Positions 14,862-26,172 of a DNA stretch of 64,000 nt are shown here, piece after piece. The position numbers were made by a program, and so were the translations under genes. The notes beneath the pieces are model-generated. The model saw only the letters and a list, made by a program, of their open reading frames with translations. It searched no databases and had not been told where the DNA came from. How positions within the stretch are numbered: the first letter of the stretch is position 1; each line of letters begins with the position of its first letter. This stretch comes from Curvibacter sp. PD_MW3 (GTDB taxonomy: Bacteria > Pseudomonadota > Gammaproteobacteria > Burkholderiales > Burkholderiaceae_C), in the NCBI GenBank assembly GCA_002633085.1, contig NSIV01000006.1:1-64000 (forward strand), read 5' to 3'.

Positions 14862-16664
14862 TTAGCGCAGCGCGGGTTTCCCGCGCGCCTGGAGCCACAC
14901 TTCGAGCTCCGGCATGGGCAAGGCCTTTGCGTAAAGAAACCCCTGGGCTTCATGGCATCCCATGGCGAGCAAGGTTTGGGCCTGCTGCACGTCTTCCACA
15001 CCTTCAGCGATGACGGTCATACCCAGGTTGCGCCCGAGTTCAACCACCATGTTGGCAATGTGCCCGCCCTGAACCTGCTGATTGAGCTCCCGGACAAATA
15101 CACGGTCGATCTTGAGCCGATCCACCGGGAGTTGGCGCAGCTGGCTGAGCGATGAGTAGCCGGTCCCGAAATCGTCAATCGCGATCGACACCCCGAGTGT
15201 CTTGATGGCCGTCAGCGTTTCGAGGATGAATTTGGCATCCTCCATGGCCACGGATTCGGTGATCTCAAGCTCGAGCTTGGCAGGCTCGATACCCGTGTCT
15301 TGCAAGGCGGCTCGCAGTTTGTCCAGGAAGGTCGGGTGGCGGAACTGGATCAGTGACACATTGACTGACATGCGCAGGTCCGACCAACCATTCGACTGAA
15401 GCCGGTTCAGCTCATGGCATGCCGTGCGCAACACCCAGTCGCCCAGCACCACGATCAAGCCGGAGGTTTCGGCCAGCGGGATGAACTGCTCTGGCGGGAC
15501 GAAACCACCGTCGCCATCGCGCCAACGCAACAGGGCCTCCATGCCGACGGGTTGGCCGGTCTTGAGGTTGATCTGTGGCTGATAAACAATGAACAGGCGA
15601 TCGTTGTCCACAGCGCTGCGCAGACCGCGCAACAAACGGACCCGCTCCCGAATGTCGATGCCCATCTCATTGGAAAAGATGACGTAGTCGCCACGGCGAT
15701 TTTTTTTGGCACGCTTGAGGGCGATATTCGCGTCCTTCAGGGCATCCAGACCATCACCGCGAACATCGCTCAGGTGGACCAAGCCAAGCGTGGCCGTGAC
15801 GACCATGCTGTCATCCTGAACGGTAAAGGGGTCATGAAACAGGTCAAGAATGCCCACTGGATCAAGAATGTCCTGGCTCCCCATCAGGCCGAAGGTGTCG
15901 CCACCGATGCGCGCCAGCACGGCACCGCTTCCCAGGTTGTTTCTCAGTCGTTCAGAGACGGCCAGCAACAGCCGGTCGCCTTGCTGATGCCCTAGTGCAT
16001 CGTTGACTTCCGAAAAGTCATCAATGTCGAGAATGGCGATCATTTGATTGCCAACCCCCTCGCCCTGCAACTGCTCGTTGATCAGATCGACGAAACGATT
16101 GCGGTTGGGCAGGCGCGAAAGCCGGTCGTAAAAGGCCAGCTCATCCAGTGCACGGATCTGCCGATAGGCACGCAGGGCGGAGGTGATCGTGGCAAAGAGC
16201 TTGGTGCGGGTCAGCTCTGATTTGGTCTTGTAATCGTTGATGTCGTAATCGTGAATGGTCTCGATTTCCGGCGCCTGCCCTGGCTGTCCTGTCCGCAGGA
16301 TGATGCGCACATCGGGCAACTTGAGGTCATTGCGGATGGTTTTCACCAAATCGAGGCCGGCGTGTTCGCGCTCCATGACCACATCGAGCAACACCACCGC
16401 AATGTTCGCCTCCTCTTTCAGAAGATCGATCGCCTGGGCCGCGGAGTAGGCATGCAAGAATTCCAGCGTCTGGTCCAGGATGGTGATGCCGGCCAGGGCA
16501 AAGGTGGTTGCCCGATGCACATCAGGTTCATCATCGACAATGAGAATCCGCCAAGCCGCACGAACGATTTCCTGGTTCTCTTGACCATCGTCTGCGAACA
16601 GCAACTCGTCCGCGTCTCCAACTGACGCCACGGCCTTCATGGGATGCATGGGTTCATTTTGCAT
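14862..16664 (-). CDS. Receiver-GGDEF-EAL response regulator (probable c-di-GMP phosphodiesterase)
   Basis: A cytoplasmic 600-aa protein. Receiver, about residues 38-160 (ILIVDDEPDVH, phosphoacceptor Asp about 94 in VVLLDVVMER). GGDEF-like, about 175-335 (DRLSRLPNRNRF, DIDDFSEVNDALGH); its signature is degenerate, RIGGDTFGL instead of GGDEF, and no RxxD inhibitory site is seen. EAL, about 345-590 (MEALLRWRDG, EITES, DDFGTGYSSLSQLR, KIDRVFV, IAEGVED) with catalytic residues present. It should therefore cleave c-di-GMP under phosphorylation control. ATG 16664 is 28 nt after the kinase stop. It is the third gene of the SBP-kinase operon. Confidence 0.9.
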   Translation of the reverse strand: MQNEPMHPMKAVASVGDADELLFADDGQENQEIVRAAWRILIVDDEPDVHRATTFALAGITILDQTLEFLHAYSAAQAIDLLKEEANIAVVLLDVVMEREHAGLDLVKTIRNDLKLPDVRIILRTGQPGQAPEIETIHDYDINDYKTKSELTRTKLFATITSALRAYRQIRALDELAFYDRLSRLPNRNRFVDLINEQLQGEGVGNQMIAILDIDDFSEVNDALGHQQGDRLLLAVSERLRNNLGSGAVLARIGGDTFGLMGSQDILDPVGILDLFHDPFTVQDDSMVVTATLGLVHLSDVRGDGLDALKDANIALKRAKKNRRGDYVIFSNEMGIDIRERVRLLRGLRSAVDNDRLFIVYQPQINLKTGQPVGMEALLRWRDGDGGFVPPEQFIPLAETSGLIVVLGDWVLRTACHELNRLQSNGWSDLRMSVNVSLIQFRHPTFLDKLRAALQDTGIEPAKLELEITESVAMEDAKFILETLTAIKTLGVSIAIDDFGTGYSSLSQLRQLPVDRLKIDRVFVRELNQQVQGGHIANMVVELGRNLGMTVIAEGVEDVQQAQTLLAMGCHEAQGFLYAKALPMPELEVWLQARGKPALR

Positions 16665-16692
16665 GAGCGTGAAGCGATAGGGCAAGGGGTAT

Positions 16693-19623
16693 TCAGGCGG
16701 AAGGAATCCACAAAGTGACAGTGGTACCGGCATCAGGCTGGCTTTCCAGCGCCATATCTCCACCATGGAGCTCGATGATTTCCTTCACGATGCTCATGCC
16801 AAGCCCCGTACCGGGAATCTTGCCCGAGTTGTCCGCGCGGTAGAACCGTTCGCTGACGCGCTTGAGCTGGTCTGGTGTCATGCCGATGCCTTGGTCCGTG
16901 ATCCGGATGCCGGTTCGTTGGCCTTTGCCTTTGGGATCGGGAGCATCGATCACCTCGATGGAAACGGTGCCACCGCTCGGGGAGTATTTGTAGGCATTCG
17001 ACAACACGTTGGTGACCGCCTGTGTCAATTTCGTGCGGTCGGCCTGCACCCAGTGCGGTGTGGCGTCTTGCGGTCCGGAGGGCCCCGGGCGCTCATTGGG
17101 CGCTTTGAAGCTGGCGTTGATTTCCTGCAGCAGCTCGCACACGTCAATGCGCTGGAAGTTGAAATCTTTGCCGCGTCTGGCGTCGATGCGTGCCAGATCA
17201 AGCAACTCGTTGACGATCGAAATCATCAATTGGGATTGCCGATAGATGGCACTGACGCAGTCCCTTTTCTTTTCCTCGGACAGCCGGTGATTCAGCAGCA
17301 GTTCAGAAAAACCATAGATGCTGGCCATAGGGGTGCGTAATTCGTGCGCTGCCGTCGAGAGGAACTGACTTTTCATCCGATCCACCTCGGTCTCGTGAGT
17401 CACGTCCCGCAGATAAAGAATCTGACGAACGGTTTCGGCATCTGACATGCGAACGCCGACCTCCAGCACGCGTTTGCCGGCGTGCTGCATTTCGATCAAC
17501 TGGCGCTGCTTGCCGCTGCCCTCGCCTGCCGACTCAAGCTCGGATTGATGGGCCGCACGCAGCGCCGCCATGCCAGGGAATGTCGCCTGTTCGCGGCATT
17601 GGCGTGCCAGGCACTCCGAAAACGCGACTTCGTCGAGTCCGACCACATCGGACTCATCCAGTCCGGTCATGCGCTTGAACGCAGGGCTCGCGTACTTGAC
17701 CCGGTATTCCGCATCAAAAGAGACAAAACCATCTGGACTGAGCGAGAAAATGGCATTGAGCTGTTCGGTTCGGTCGCGTACGCGTGCTTCCGCTGCGCGA
17801 CGCTCGGTGATGTCGGTGTTGGAGCCCGCCATGCGAACGGGTACCCCGTTGTCGTCGACGAGCGCCTTGCCCCGGCTCAATACCCACTTGTAGCTGCCAT
17901 CTCGGCAGCGCAATCGGTACTCGGCTTCAAAGAACTCGGTTTCGCCCTTGAGGTGCTGCTGATACAGCGCTGTGGCCCGTTCGATGTCATCGGGGTGAAC
18001 GCGCAGGCGCCAGTCATCCGTGCTGTTGGCAGGCACATCGGCCGGGTAGCCCAACATCGTTTTGATACGCTCGGAATAGAAAACCTCGCCTGTCGTCAGA
18101 TTCCAGTCCCACACGCCATCGTTGGCGCCACGCAGCGCCAGTTCCCAACGCTGCTCGCTTTCAGCCAGCGCCTCAGCCGTGGTCTTGAGTTCGGTGATAT
18201 CGATTCGGTTACCCACGATATAGCCGCTGGGCGTACGGTGCTCGATGATCAGCAACCAGGTCCCGTCACTCAAGCGTTGCTCAATGGGAATGCCTCGGGC
18301 TTGCCGGTGCTGGCTCGTCCGTTGTGCCACCCAGGCCTCGATGTTCCCTGTGGCTTCATGGTATTGGCCACGCTGCGCACCTTGGCGGACGATGTCTTCA
18401 AAACGTGCGCCCGGCACGATCAGATCCCGACTTTGTTCGTAGAAGCGCAGATAAGCCTCATTGCACATCACGAGGCGATCGTCTTGGTCGTAGATGGTGA
18501 ACCCGACGGCAATACTTTGAACCGCCTCACGCAGAAGATTGCTCGCGGTTTCGGCTTCGCGCCGACTTGCTTCGTATTCACGTGTGCGCTCGACCACTCG
18601 ATTTTCAAGATCCGCATAGGACTCGCGCAAGCGATCCACCATGGTGTTGAAAGCGGCCGAAATCCGGCCGAATTCGTCGTCACGGCGTACCGGCAGCTTG
18701 GCGACCGGTCGACCGGATGCCGCAATTTCTTCCGCGACCGCAGCAATCTCTCCCAGAGGCCTGGCAATGAATTGAGCGCCCCATCGGGCGAACGCGACCA
18801 CCCCCACCAGCACGAATGCCCCGATCACCGTGAAGACGATCAGCAGCAGGTCAAGGGAGCGAAAGGCGGCCGTCTGGTCGCGCGACAGAACGATTCTGAA
18901 ATCCGTCGTGTCCAGCGGTGCAGGCAGACGCAGCACGTTGGCGCGCTCGAACGCCTTTTCCTGAGGCTGCTCTCCGGCCAGCAGGTTCCCCGCGGCATCA
19001 CTGAGCCAGACGCTGTCATCCCACTCTTTGCTGAGCAACGGCGCCAAGGGCACGCGCAGGATGACGGCGCCCTCGACGTTGTTGGTCAGCCGGTAGCGAA
19101 TGGGCAGCGCCACCAAAAGCGTCGCAGACGGCTGGCCCGCCTGCTCGATCTGCTGCGTCGCCTGGCCGCTTTGCATCATGGTCTGAAAGCTGCTGCTGGT
19201 GCTGTAGTCAGGCGGATTGGTATGCGTGCTGGCTGTAATCCGTCCGCGGTAGTCCACCACCGTGATGTCGGCCCCCGTGACGGTCAGCCGCTGGTTGCGC
19301 AGCAAGGGGTCCAGATAAGTTTCGCGGCCGCGCGAGTCTGCCAGTGCGTTGGCGGTGACGGGGTTGACGGCCAAGGACTCAGCCAGCGTGATGATGCCGG
19401 CGAGCCGCAACTCGATTTCGCGTTGCTCTAGCAAGGCATGTGCTTCCAGCAGTGCCTCCGTGTTCTGAATCAACTGGTTGCGGAACAGCACATAGGAGGC
19501 AAACACCATGATCGCGCCAAGCGCCAGTGCGGCCGCCAACAGGGTCGTCGTGATCTTGCCTCTCAGATCAAGCTGCAAGAAGCTGCTCAGCAAGATCGGT
19601 CTGAGTCGCTTGAAACGCCCCAT
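16693..19623 (-). CDS. Membrane sensor histidine kinase with periplasmic Cache-like domain and multiple PAS domains
   Basis: A 976-aa kinase. Helix 1 at about residues 24-46; a periplasmic Cache-like domain about 50-255 (DITVVDYRGRITASTHTNPP); helix 2 about 257-280; HAMP about 282-336 (RDDEFGRISAAFNTMVDRL). Three PAS domains follow, starting near 360, 485 and 620 (the middle one with a PAC motif, RMAGSNTDITERR). HisKA has STAAHELRTPMASIYGF; HATPase_c has NVLSNAYKYSPSGG, DQGIGM and GTGLGMSIVKEI. ATG 19623 is used; the TTG at 19641 would overlap the previous gene. Seven bases separate it from the binding-protein gene upstream, and its likely phosphorylation target is the receiver protein downstream. 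Confidence 0.92.
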   Translation of the reverse strand: MGRFKRLRPILLSSFLQLDLRGKITTTLLAAALALGAIMVFASYVLFRNQLIQNTEALLEAHALLEQREIELRLAGIITLAESLAVNPVTANALADSRGRETYLDPLLRNQRLTVTGADITVVDYRGRITASTHTNPPDYSTSSSFQTMMQSGQATQQIEQAGQPSATLLVALPIRYRLTNNVEGAVILRVPLAPLLSKEWDDSVWLSDAAGNLLAGEQPQEKAFERANVLRLPAPLDTTDFRIVLSRDQTAAFRSLDLLLIVFTVIGAFVLVGVVAFARWGAQFIARPLGEIAAVAEEIAASGRPVAKLPVRRDDEFGRISAAFNTMVDRLRESYADLENRVVERTREYEASRREAETASNLLREAVQSIAVGFTIYDQDDRLVMCNEAYLRFYEQSRDLIVPGARFEDIVRQGAQRGQYHEATGNIEAWVAQRTSQHRQARGIPIEQRLSDGTWLLIIEHRTPSGYIVGNRIDITELKTTAEALAESEQRWELALRGANDGVWDWNLTTGEVFYSERIKTMLGYPADVPANSTDDWRLRVHPDDIERATALYQQHLKGETEFFEAEYRLRCRDGSYKWVLSRGKALVDDNGVPVRMAGSNTDITERRAAEARVRDRTEQLNAIFSLSPDGFVSFDAEYRVKYASPAFKRMTGLDESDVVGLDEVAFSECLARQCREQATFPGMAALRAAHQSELESAGEGSGKQRQLIEMQHAGKRVLEVGVRMSDAETVRQILYLRDVTHETEVDRMKSQFLSTAAHELRTPMASIYGFSELLLNHRLSEEKKRDCVSAIYRQSQLMISIVNELLDLARIDARRGKDFNFQRIDVCELLQEINASFKAPNERPGPSGPQDATPHWVQADRTKLTQAVTNVLSNAYKYSPSGGTVSIEVIDAPDPKGKGQRTGIRITDQGIGMTPDQLKRVSERFYRADNSGKIPGTGLGMSIVKEIIELHGGDMALESQPDAGTTVTLWIPSA

Positions 19624-19630
19624 GATGCGG

Positions 19631-20827
19631 TTATCTACCAATGGACTTCAGAGTGCCGTCCTTGGAGAAGCGAGCCATACGGACCTGGCGCTTTTCCAAG
19701 GCCTCGTGCCTGGTCGGTGTAAACGGTTTTGCATACTGCCTGACCAAGCCATCGTATGCATCCAGGCGCTCCAGGGCGCCTCGGATGGCCGCGCGGTTGG
19801 TACTCCCCGCCTTCTTGATGGCTTGCGCCAGCAGGTGTGTCATGTCGTACGCATGGGCAAATCCCACCTGCGCACGCATCTGGCTGACTTCCATTCCGTA
19901 GAGGCGCTTCACTCCAGCGGCGACTGCTTGCGCTTTGGCGTTGAGAGGGTCGCTGAAGCTGAACGTATGCACCACGGTGAAGTCAATTTGTTCCAGATAC
20001 GAACGCGCCGAAGCGCCGAAATCCCCCCCTAGCAGCCCCCAGTGCGAAATGATGGGCAAGCGCTGTGCTACTGGGAGTGAGGTCATTTGCTTGACGATTG
20101 GCAAGCCCTCAAATTCGTTGGTCACCGTCAGGACCGCCTGGGCCCCCTTGGCTTGGGCTTGCACCAGGCGTTCGCTGAAGTCGGTGTCGCCCCAGTTGTA
20201 CCAGAACACTTCATGCCGGAGGGCCGGATGGCGGCTGGCATAAGCCAGCATGGCGGCTTCACTGCTGCGACCCCATGCGGTGTTGGGCACGAACATGGCG
20301 ATCCGGTTGATGCCGCGCGCGCGCGCATGCTCCAGCATGGTCTCGATTGCCCAGCTGTCCGTCAGGGACAGGCGAAACGCATAGTTGGGCTCGCCACTGC
20401 GCGCCTTGGTGATGTCATCCGCTGCCGACCACGGGTCCAGCAAGGGCAAGCCCAGTTTGCTGGCCAGCGGAGCGATTTCCAGCGCGACCGGCGAGAAACG
20501 GCCGCAGAACACGGCCACAACATCCGTTTGGCGGGCAAAGTCTGTGAAGTTGTCGACGCCGCGTGCAGGCACACCGCGGTCATCGCGTGTTTCCAGCTTC
20601 AATTGGCGTCCGCCCAGAACACCGCCCGCTGCATTGATTTCATCAATGGCCAACGCAATCCCTTTTTCGATGGATTGCGCGGTATGGCTTCCCTGAACAC
20701 CGAACTCTGCCGTCAGGCCAATGATGACGGGCGGCAGGGGTTGGGCTGCAGCCAGCCAGTCGCAAGCACACAGGCTGAACATCAGGGCGACGTAGAAACG
20801 CCAACGTGATCGAGGTTTTTTTTCCAT
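19631..20827 (-). CDS. Periplasmic binding protein, branched-chain amino acid/amide type, without transporter genes
   Basis: A 398-aa secreted protein of the Peripla_BP_6 (LivJ-like) fold. The signal peptide is about residues 1-28 (FYVALMFSLCACDWLAAA). Typical motifs are VIIGLTAEFGVQGS, IDEINAAGGVLGGRQLKL, and AMFVPNTAWGRSSEAAM. No permease or ATPase gene is nearby. Instead a sensor kinase follows after 7 nt, and an EAL-domain regulator after that. The inference is that this protein captures a small ligand and presents it to the kinase's periplasmic domain rather than feeding import. A terminator separates it from guaA upstream. Confidence 0.9.
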   Translation of the reverse strand: MEKKPRSRWRFYVALMFSLCACDWLAAAQPLPPVIIGLTAEFGVQGSHTAQSIEKGIALAIDEINAAGGVLGGRQLKLETRDDRGVPARGVDNFTDFARQTDVVAVFCGRFSPVALEIAPLASKLGLPLLDPWSAADDITKARSGEPNYAFRLSLTDSWAIETMLEHARARGINRIAMFVPNTAWGRSSEAAMLAYASRHPALRHEVFWYNWGDTDFSERLVQAQAKGAQAVLTVTNEFEGLPIVKQMTSLPVAQRLPIISHWGLLGGDFGASARSYLEQIDFTVVHTFSFSDPLNAKAQAVAAGVKRLYGMEVSQMRAQVGFAHAYDMTHLLAQAIKKAGSTNRAAIRGALERLDAYDGLVRQYAKPFTPTRHEALEKRQVRMARFSKDGTLKSIGR

Positions 20828-20920
20828 GTCAATGCGCCATTCTGTCCGGGGTCACATCCACTGACTTTGCAAGCCAAAAGTTAATTACGCGTTTTTATCA
20901 CAATTATCAACTTGTGCCTA

Positions 20921-20944
20921 TAAAAAACGGCCTCAAAAGGCCGT
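20921..20944 (-). terminator. Rho-independent terminator after guaA
   Basis: On the minus strand, ACGGCCT-TTTG-AGGCCGT followed by a run of T. It lies just past the guaA stop and upstream of the binding-protein gene, so it separates the two transcription units. Confidence 0.8.
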
Positions 20945-20949
20945 CTTGT

Positions 20950-22563
20950 TTATTCCCACTCGATGGTGGCCGGTGGTTTGCTGCTGACGTCGTAGGTGAC
21001 GCGGTTGATGCCGCGAACTTCGTTGATGATGCGGCCCGACACCTTCTTGAGCAATGCATAGGGCAATTCAGCCCAGTCGGCGGTCATGAAATCGCTGGTC
21101 TGCACGGCACGCAGCGCTACCACGTAATCGTAGGTGCGGCCGTCCCCCATGACGCCGACGCTCTTGACCGGCAGGAAGACCGTGAAGGCCTGGCTGGTCA
21201 GGTCGTACCAGGTCTTGCCGGAATTCGGCTCAATGGTGGAGCGCAATTCCTCGATGAAGATGGCATCGGCCCGCCGCAGCAGGTCGGCATAGTCCTTTTT
21301 GACTTCACCCAGGATGCGCACACCCAAGCCGGGTCCCGGGAACGGGTGGCGGTACACCATGTCGTGCGGCAGACCCAAGGCAACACCGAGTTCACGCACT
21401 TCGTCCTTGAACAGGTCGCGCAGAGGCTCCAGCAGCTTCAGGCCCAACTGCTCCGGCAAGCCGCCGACGTTGTGGTGGCTCTTGATAGTGACAGCCTTCT
21501 TGCTCTTGGCACCACCGGACTCAATGACGTCAGGATAGATCGTGCCCTGGGCCAGCCACTTGGCCCCTTTGGCGCCATCACCCTTGAGCTTGGCCGCTTC
21601 CGCCTTGAACACATCAACGAACAGGCCGCCAATGATCTTGCGCTTCTGCTCGGGCTCGCTAACACCGGCCAGCTTGCCCAGGAACAACTCGCTGGCGTCC
21701 ACCCGGATCACTTTGGCGTGCAATTTGCCGGCGAACATGTCCATCACCATATCGCCTTCGTTGAGGCGCAGCAGGCCGTGGTCAACGAAAACGCAGGTCA
21801 GTTGGTCGCCGATGGCACGGTGGATCAGCGCCGCGGCCACGGATGAATCGACGCCGCCGGACAAGCCCAGGATGACCTCCTCGTCGCCCACCTGCTTGCG
21901 AATGGCCTCCACCGCTTCAGCAATGTGGTCACGCATGACCCAGTCCGGGGTAACGGCACAGATGTCCAGTACGAAGCGCTCCAGAATCGCCCTGCCCTGC
22001 ACCGTGTGCGTGACCTCGGGGTGGAACTGGACCGCATAGAAGCGGCGCTGTTCGTCAGCCATGCCGGCAATCGGGCAGCTCGGCGTGGACGCCATGAGCT
22101 TGAAGCCAGGCGGGAACTCCGTGACCTTGTCACCGTGGCTCATCCAGACCTTGAGCATGCCGTGGCCGTCGGCCGTGGTGAAGTCGGCAATGTCCTTGAG
22201 CAGCGCGGTGTGGCCGTGGGCCCGCACCTCGGCGTAACCGAACTCGCGCTGGTGACCGCTTTCCACCTTGCCGCCGAGCTGCTGCGCCATGGTCTGCATG
22301 CCGTAGCAGATGCCCAGCACCGGCACACCGAGCTCGAACACTGCCTGCGGCGCCTTGTCAGTCGTTTCCTCGTAGACGCTGGCGTGGCTGCCGGAGAGGA
22401 TCACGCCCTTGAGCTGACCGTCTTTGGCGTATTCGCGGACCCACTCGTCGCTCACGTCGCAGGGATGGACCTCGCAATAGACATGGGCTTCGCGCACACG
22501 GCGTGCGATCAGCTGGGTGACTTGAGAGCCGAAATCGAGGATAAGAATCTTTTGATGTTGCAT
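20950..22563 (-). CDS. guaA: GMP synthase (glutamine-hydrolysing)
   Basis: A 537-aa enzyme that converts XMP to GMP with ATP and glutamine. The glutamine amidotransferase class I domain is residues 1-200, with nucleophile Cys86 in LGICYGMQ and the His/Glu pair in [10 protein letters not shown]. The ATP pyrophosphatase domain starts near 210 with the P-loop [13 protein letters not shown]. The C-terminal dimerisation domain ends with PPATIEWE, the usual terminus. Start [14 protein letters not shown] at 22563; the ATG at 22569 adds two residues. It is downstream of guaB, as in many proteobacteria, with a 128-nt gap that holds a palindromic element. Confidence 0.97.
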   Translation of the reverse strand: MQHQKILILDFGSQVTQLIARRVREAHVYCEVHPCDVSDEWVREYAKDGQLKGVILSGSHASVYEETTDKAPQAVFELGVPVLGICYGMQTMAQQLGGKVESGHQREFGYAEVRAHGHTALLKDIADFTTADGHGMLKVWMSHGDKVTEFPPGFKLMASTPSCPIAGMADEQRRFYAVQFHPEVTHTVQGRAILERFVLDICAVTPDWVMRDHIAEAVEAIRKQVGDEEVILGLSGGVDSSVAAALIHRAIGDQLTCVFVDHGLLRLNEGDMVMDMFAGKLHAKVIRVDASELFLGKLAGVSEPEQKRKIIGGLFVDVFKAEAAKLKGDGAKGAKWLAQGTIYPDVIESGGAKSKKAVTIKSHHNVGGLPEQLGLKLLEPLRDLFKDEVRELGVALGLPHDMVYRHPFPGPGLGVRILGEVKKDYADLLRRADAIFIEELRSTIEPNSGKTWYDLTSQAFTVFLPVKSVGVMGDGRTYDYVVALRAVQTSDFMTADWAELPYALLKKVSGRIINEVRGINRVTYDVSSKPPATIEWE

Positions 22564-22621
22564 AACCATGCGAACAGTACAGTGTCTTCAATCCAGGAAC
22601 ACCGCGGATCCGGCTCTGCCG

Positions 22622-22690
22622 GTCCGCTGGTGTTGCCCCCTGCAAGGGGGGTGGCGCAGCGACACGAAGTGCGCGCAGCCTGGGGGTGTG
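22622..22690. repeat. GC-rich palindromic intergenic element (guaB-guaA gap)
   Basis: Its core is CCCCCT-GCA-AGGGGG (22636-22650), followed by a GC-rich partly inverted flank (GGCGCAGCG...GTGCGCGCAGCC). It shares the CCCCT/AGGGG core with elements at 28215 and 60520. No coding potential. Confidence 0.5.
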
Positions 22691-22691
22691 C

Positions 22692-24212
<1,521 letters not shown>

Positions 24213-24305
24213 TCAGGGCGGCCGGGTCGACAAGCGGGCTGATGGGGCCGCCTGATGGCGTCAAAGCCCCGTCTTGCAAGCCATGTTGGGCGCTACACTG
24301 CCCGC

Positions 24306-24803
24306 ATGAAGCTCGTCCAGCCCCTCATCGCCATCGTCGCCCTCGCCTTTTCCCTGTCCGCCTTTGCCCAGTGGCAGTGGATCGACAAAGCCGGCCGCAA
24401 GGTCTTCAGCGACCGGCCGCCACCGGTGGATGTGCCGGAGAAAAACATCCTCAAGCAGCCCGGCATGGCCCCGCTGGCCGCGGAGGTGCCCGCCAGCAAT
24501 GCCCCGGCGGCTGCGACGCCCTCTGGCTCCGCCCCCAAAGGGACGGGTGAGGACAAGGAGTTGGCAGAGAGGAAAAAGCAGGCCGCCGACGCCGAAGCCG
24601 CTAAACGCCGGCAGGAAGAGGAACGCGTGGCTCGAGCCCAGGCCGACAACTGCAACCGCGCACGGCAGGCCAAAGCCGGGCTGGACGCTGGTGTGCGGTT
24701 GTCGCGTCTCAATGAAAAAGGCGAGCGTGAATTCCTCGATGAAGCCGGTCGTGCCACAGAGGCGCAGCGCCTGCAGGGCATCATCGACGAGAACTGCAAG
24801 TAA
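24306..24803 (+). CDS. DUF4124 domain-containing secreted protein
   Basis: A 165-aa protein with a clear signal peptide (MKLVQPLIAIVALAFSLSAF, cleavage after AFA). A DUF4124 segment follows (QWQWIDKAGRKVFSDRPPP), then a Pro/Ala-rich linker and a charged, probably coiled-coil stretch (about residues 90-125) with Lys, Glu and Ala. The C-terminal part is NCNRARQAKAGLDAG and ends in Cys-Lys. DUF4124 proteins are periplasmic and of unknown function. It is transcribed away from guaB and towards rnfH. ATG 24306 is chosen because the signal peptide begins there. Confidence 0.85.
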   Translation: MKLVQPLIAIVALAFSLSAFAQWQWIDKAGRKVFSDRPPPVDVPEKNILKQPGMAPLAAEVPASNAPAAATPSGSAPKGTGEDKELAERKKQAADAEAAKRRQEEERVARAQADNCNRARQAKAGLDAGVRLSRLNEKGEREFLDEAGRATEAQRLQGIIDENCK

Positions 24804-24812
24804 GGCCGGCGC

Positions 24813-25148
24813 TCAATAGCCGGTTTTGGCGCCAGGTCTTTGCCGTGCGAACAGCCCGGTGGTGCGGGCACCTTGCTTGGCGAAGCGCTCGCGCCGCGCC
24901 ACCTTGGGGTCGACTCGCAGCGGCCGGTAAATTTCGACCCGGTCGTTTTCTCGCAATACCTGGTCCGTTGCCGCCTTGCGCCCCCAGATGCCCACTCGGA
25001 CGAGCTGCCAATCCAGCTCCGGAAAGAGCTTCTGCAGCCCACTGTGTTCCAGCGCCTGCGCCACCGTCGCTCCGAGCGTCAGGCGCAACGGGATTTCATG
25101 CACCACGCGTGCGCTTGGAGAGTAGGCGATAGTGATCTCGATGGGCAT
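24813..25148 (-). CDS. rnfH: RnfH family ubiquitin-like protein
   Basis: A 111-aa beta-grasp protein (UPF0125). It begins MPIEITIAYSPSARVVHEIP. The family core is LGATVAQALEHSGL, then VGIWGRKAATDQVLRENDRV, then EIYRPLRVDPKVARRERF. It follows ratA after 4 nt, the usual pairing in beta- and gammaproteobacteria. Its molecular role is not established; the name comes from its presence near rnf genes in other species, and no rnf genes are present here. Confidence 0.92.
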   Translation of the reverse strand: MPIEITIAYSPSARVVHEIPLRLTLGATVAQALEHSGLQKLFPELDWQLVRVGIWGRKAATDQVLRENDRVEIYRPLRVDPKVARRERFAKQGARTTGLFARQRPGAKTGY

Positions 25149-25152
25149 CTGA

Positions 25153-25596
25153 TCAGCTTCCGTAGACTTGTTCAGCCCGCTTGACGAAAGCGTCGACCAG
25201 ACTGGCGGCGATGCGGTCGAACACCGGCCCCACCAGCTTGCCGAGCACCGCATTGGAAAAACCATAGTGCAGTGTCAGCTCCACCTTGCAGGCACGCTGA
25301 TGGCCCTCACCCACCGGCGCAAAGGTCCAACTCCCTTCCAGTTTGGAAAAGGGTCCATTGATCAGCTGCATGGTGACTTCACGCCCCGGTACATGTTCGT
25401 TGCGTGTGGTGAATGTCTGGCGGATGCCGCTGAAAGAGATGCCGACTTCGGCCGTTACCCCACTGGCGTGCTGCTCCAGCACCTTGGCATGATCGCACCA
25501 GGGAAGAAACTTGGGGTAGTCGGCCACGCCCGTGACCAGCTCATACATTTCCTGCGGGCTGTACCAGATCAGGACGGACTTGTGAACAGTTTTCAT
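25153..25596 (-). CDS. ratA: RatA/Coq10-like START-domain protein
   Basis: A 147-aa START-fold protein starting [14 protein letters not shown], with [20 protein letters not shown], the family hallmark, and [20 protein letters not shown] at the end. E. coli RatA was described as an inhibitor of 70S assembly, while the Coq10 side of the family binds ubiquinone; the sequence does not decide. It is transcribed with rnfH and is divergent from smpB, a conserved neighbourhood. Confidence 0.92.
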   Translation of the reverse strand: MKTVHKSVLIWYSPQEMYELVTGVADYPKFLPWCDHAKVLEQHASGVTAEVGISFSGIRQTFTTRNEHVPGREVTMQLINGPFSKLEGSWTFAPVGEGHQRACKVELTLHYGFSNAVLGKLVGPVFDRIAASLVDAFVKRAEQVYGS

Positions 25597-25666
25597 AGAA
25601 TGCAGGGTTGGCACACGCCAAACCACCGGCAATTGTAAGTTTGCGGTGTGTCCCCATCTGACTTCC

Positions 25667-26140
25667 ATGGCCAAAAAACCCGATACATCTTCCCGCATTG
25701 CCGACAACAAGAAGGCCGTCTTCAACTATTTCATTGAGGAGCGCTTCGAGGCCGGTATGGTGCTCGAGGGCTGGGAGGTGAAGGCCGTGCGCGAGGGCAA
25801 GGTGCAGTTGACTGACGGCTATGTTGTCATCCGCGACGGCGAGATGTACATCATCGGTTGCCAGATCAACCCGCTCAAGAGTGCCTCGACCCACGTCACC
25901 CCGGATGCCGTGCGCACCAAAAAACTGCTCCTCAAGAAGGACGAGATCCGCCGCCTGATTGGCAAGGTCGAGCAAAAGGGCTACACCCTGGTGCCGTTGA
26001 ACCTGCACTGGAAGAACGGCCGCGTCAAATGCGAGATTGCACTGGCCAAGGGCAAGGCCGAGCACGACAAGCGCGACACCATCAAGGAACGCGAAGGCAA
26101 ACGCGAGGTGGAACGGGCCATGAAGGGCCGCCACCGCTGA
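25667..26140 (+). CDS. smpB: SsrA-binding protein
   Basis: A 157-aa partner of tmRNA in trans-translation and ribosome rescue. It shows [20 protein letters not shown], then [16 protein letters not shown] with [10 protein letters not shown], and the basic C-terminal tail ([18 protein letters not shown]) that enters the mRNA channel. ATG 25667 gives the standard start MAKKPDTSS. The ssrA gene itself is not in the window. Divergent from ratA with 70 nt between. Confidence 0.96.
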   Translation: MAKKPDTSSRIADNKKAVFNYFIEERFEAGMVLEGWEVKAVREGKVQLTDGYVVIRDGEMYIIGCQINPLKSASTHVTPDAVRTKKLLLKKDEIRRLIGKVEQKGYTLVPLNLHWKNGRVKCEIALAKGKAEHDKRDTIKEREGKREVERAMKGRHR

Positions 26141-26172
26141 TCAGCAGCTTCCCGCCTGTTCTCTGACGGGTA

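Noticed and set aside
17482..19431. A 649-codon open frame opposite the sensor kinase
   Set aside because: Antisense shadow; the kinase on the other strand shows all expected motifs.
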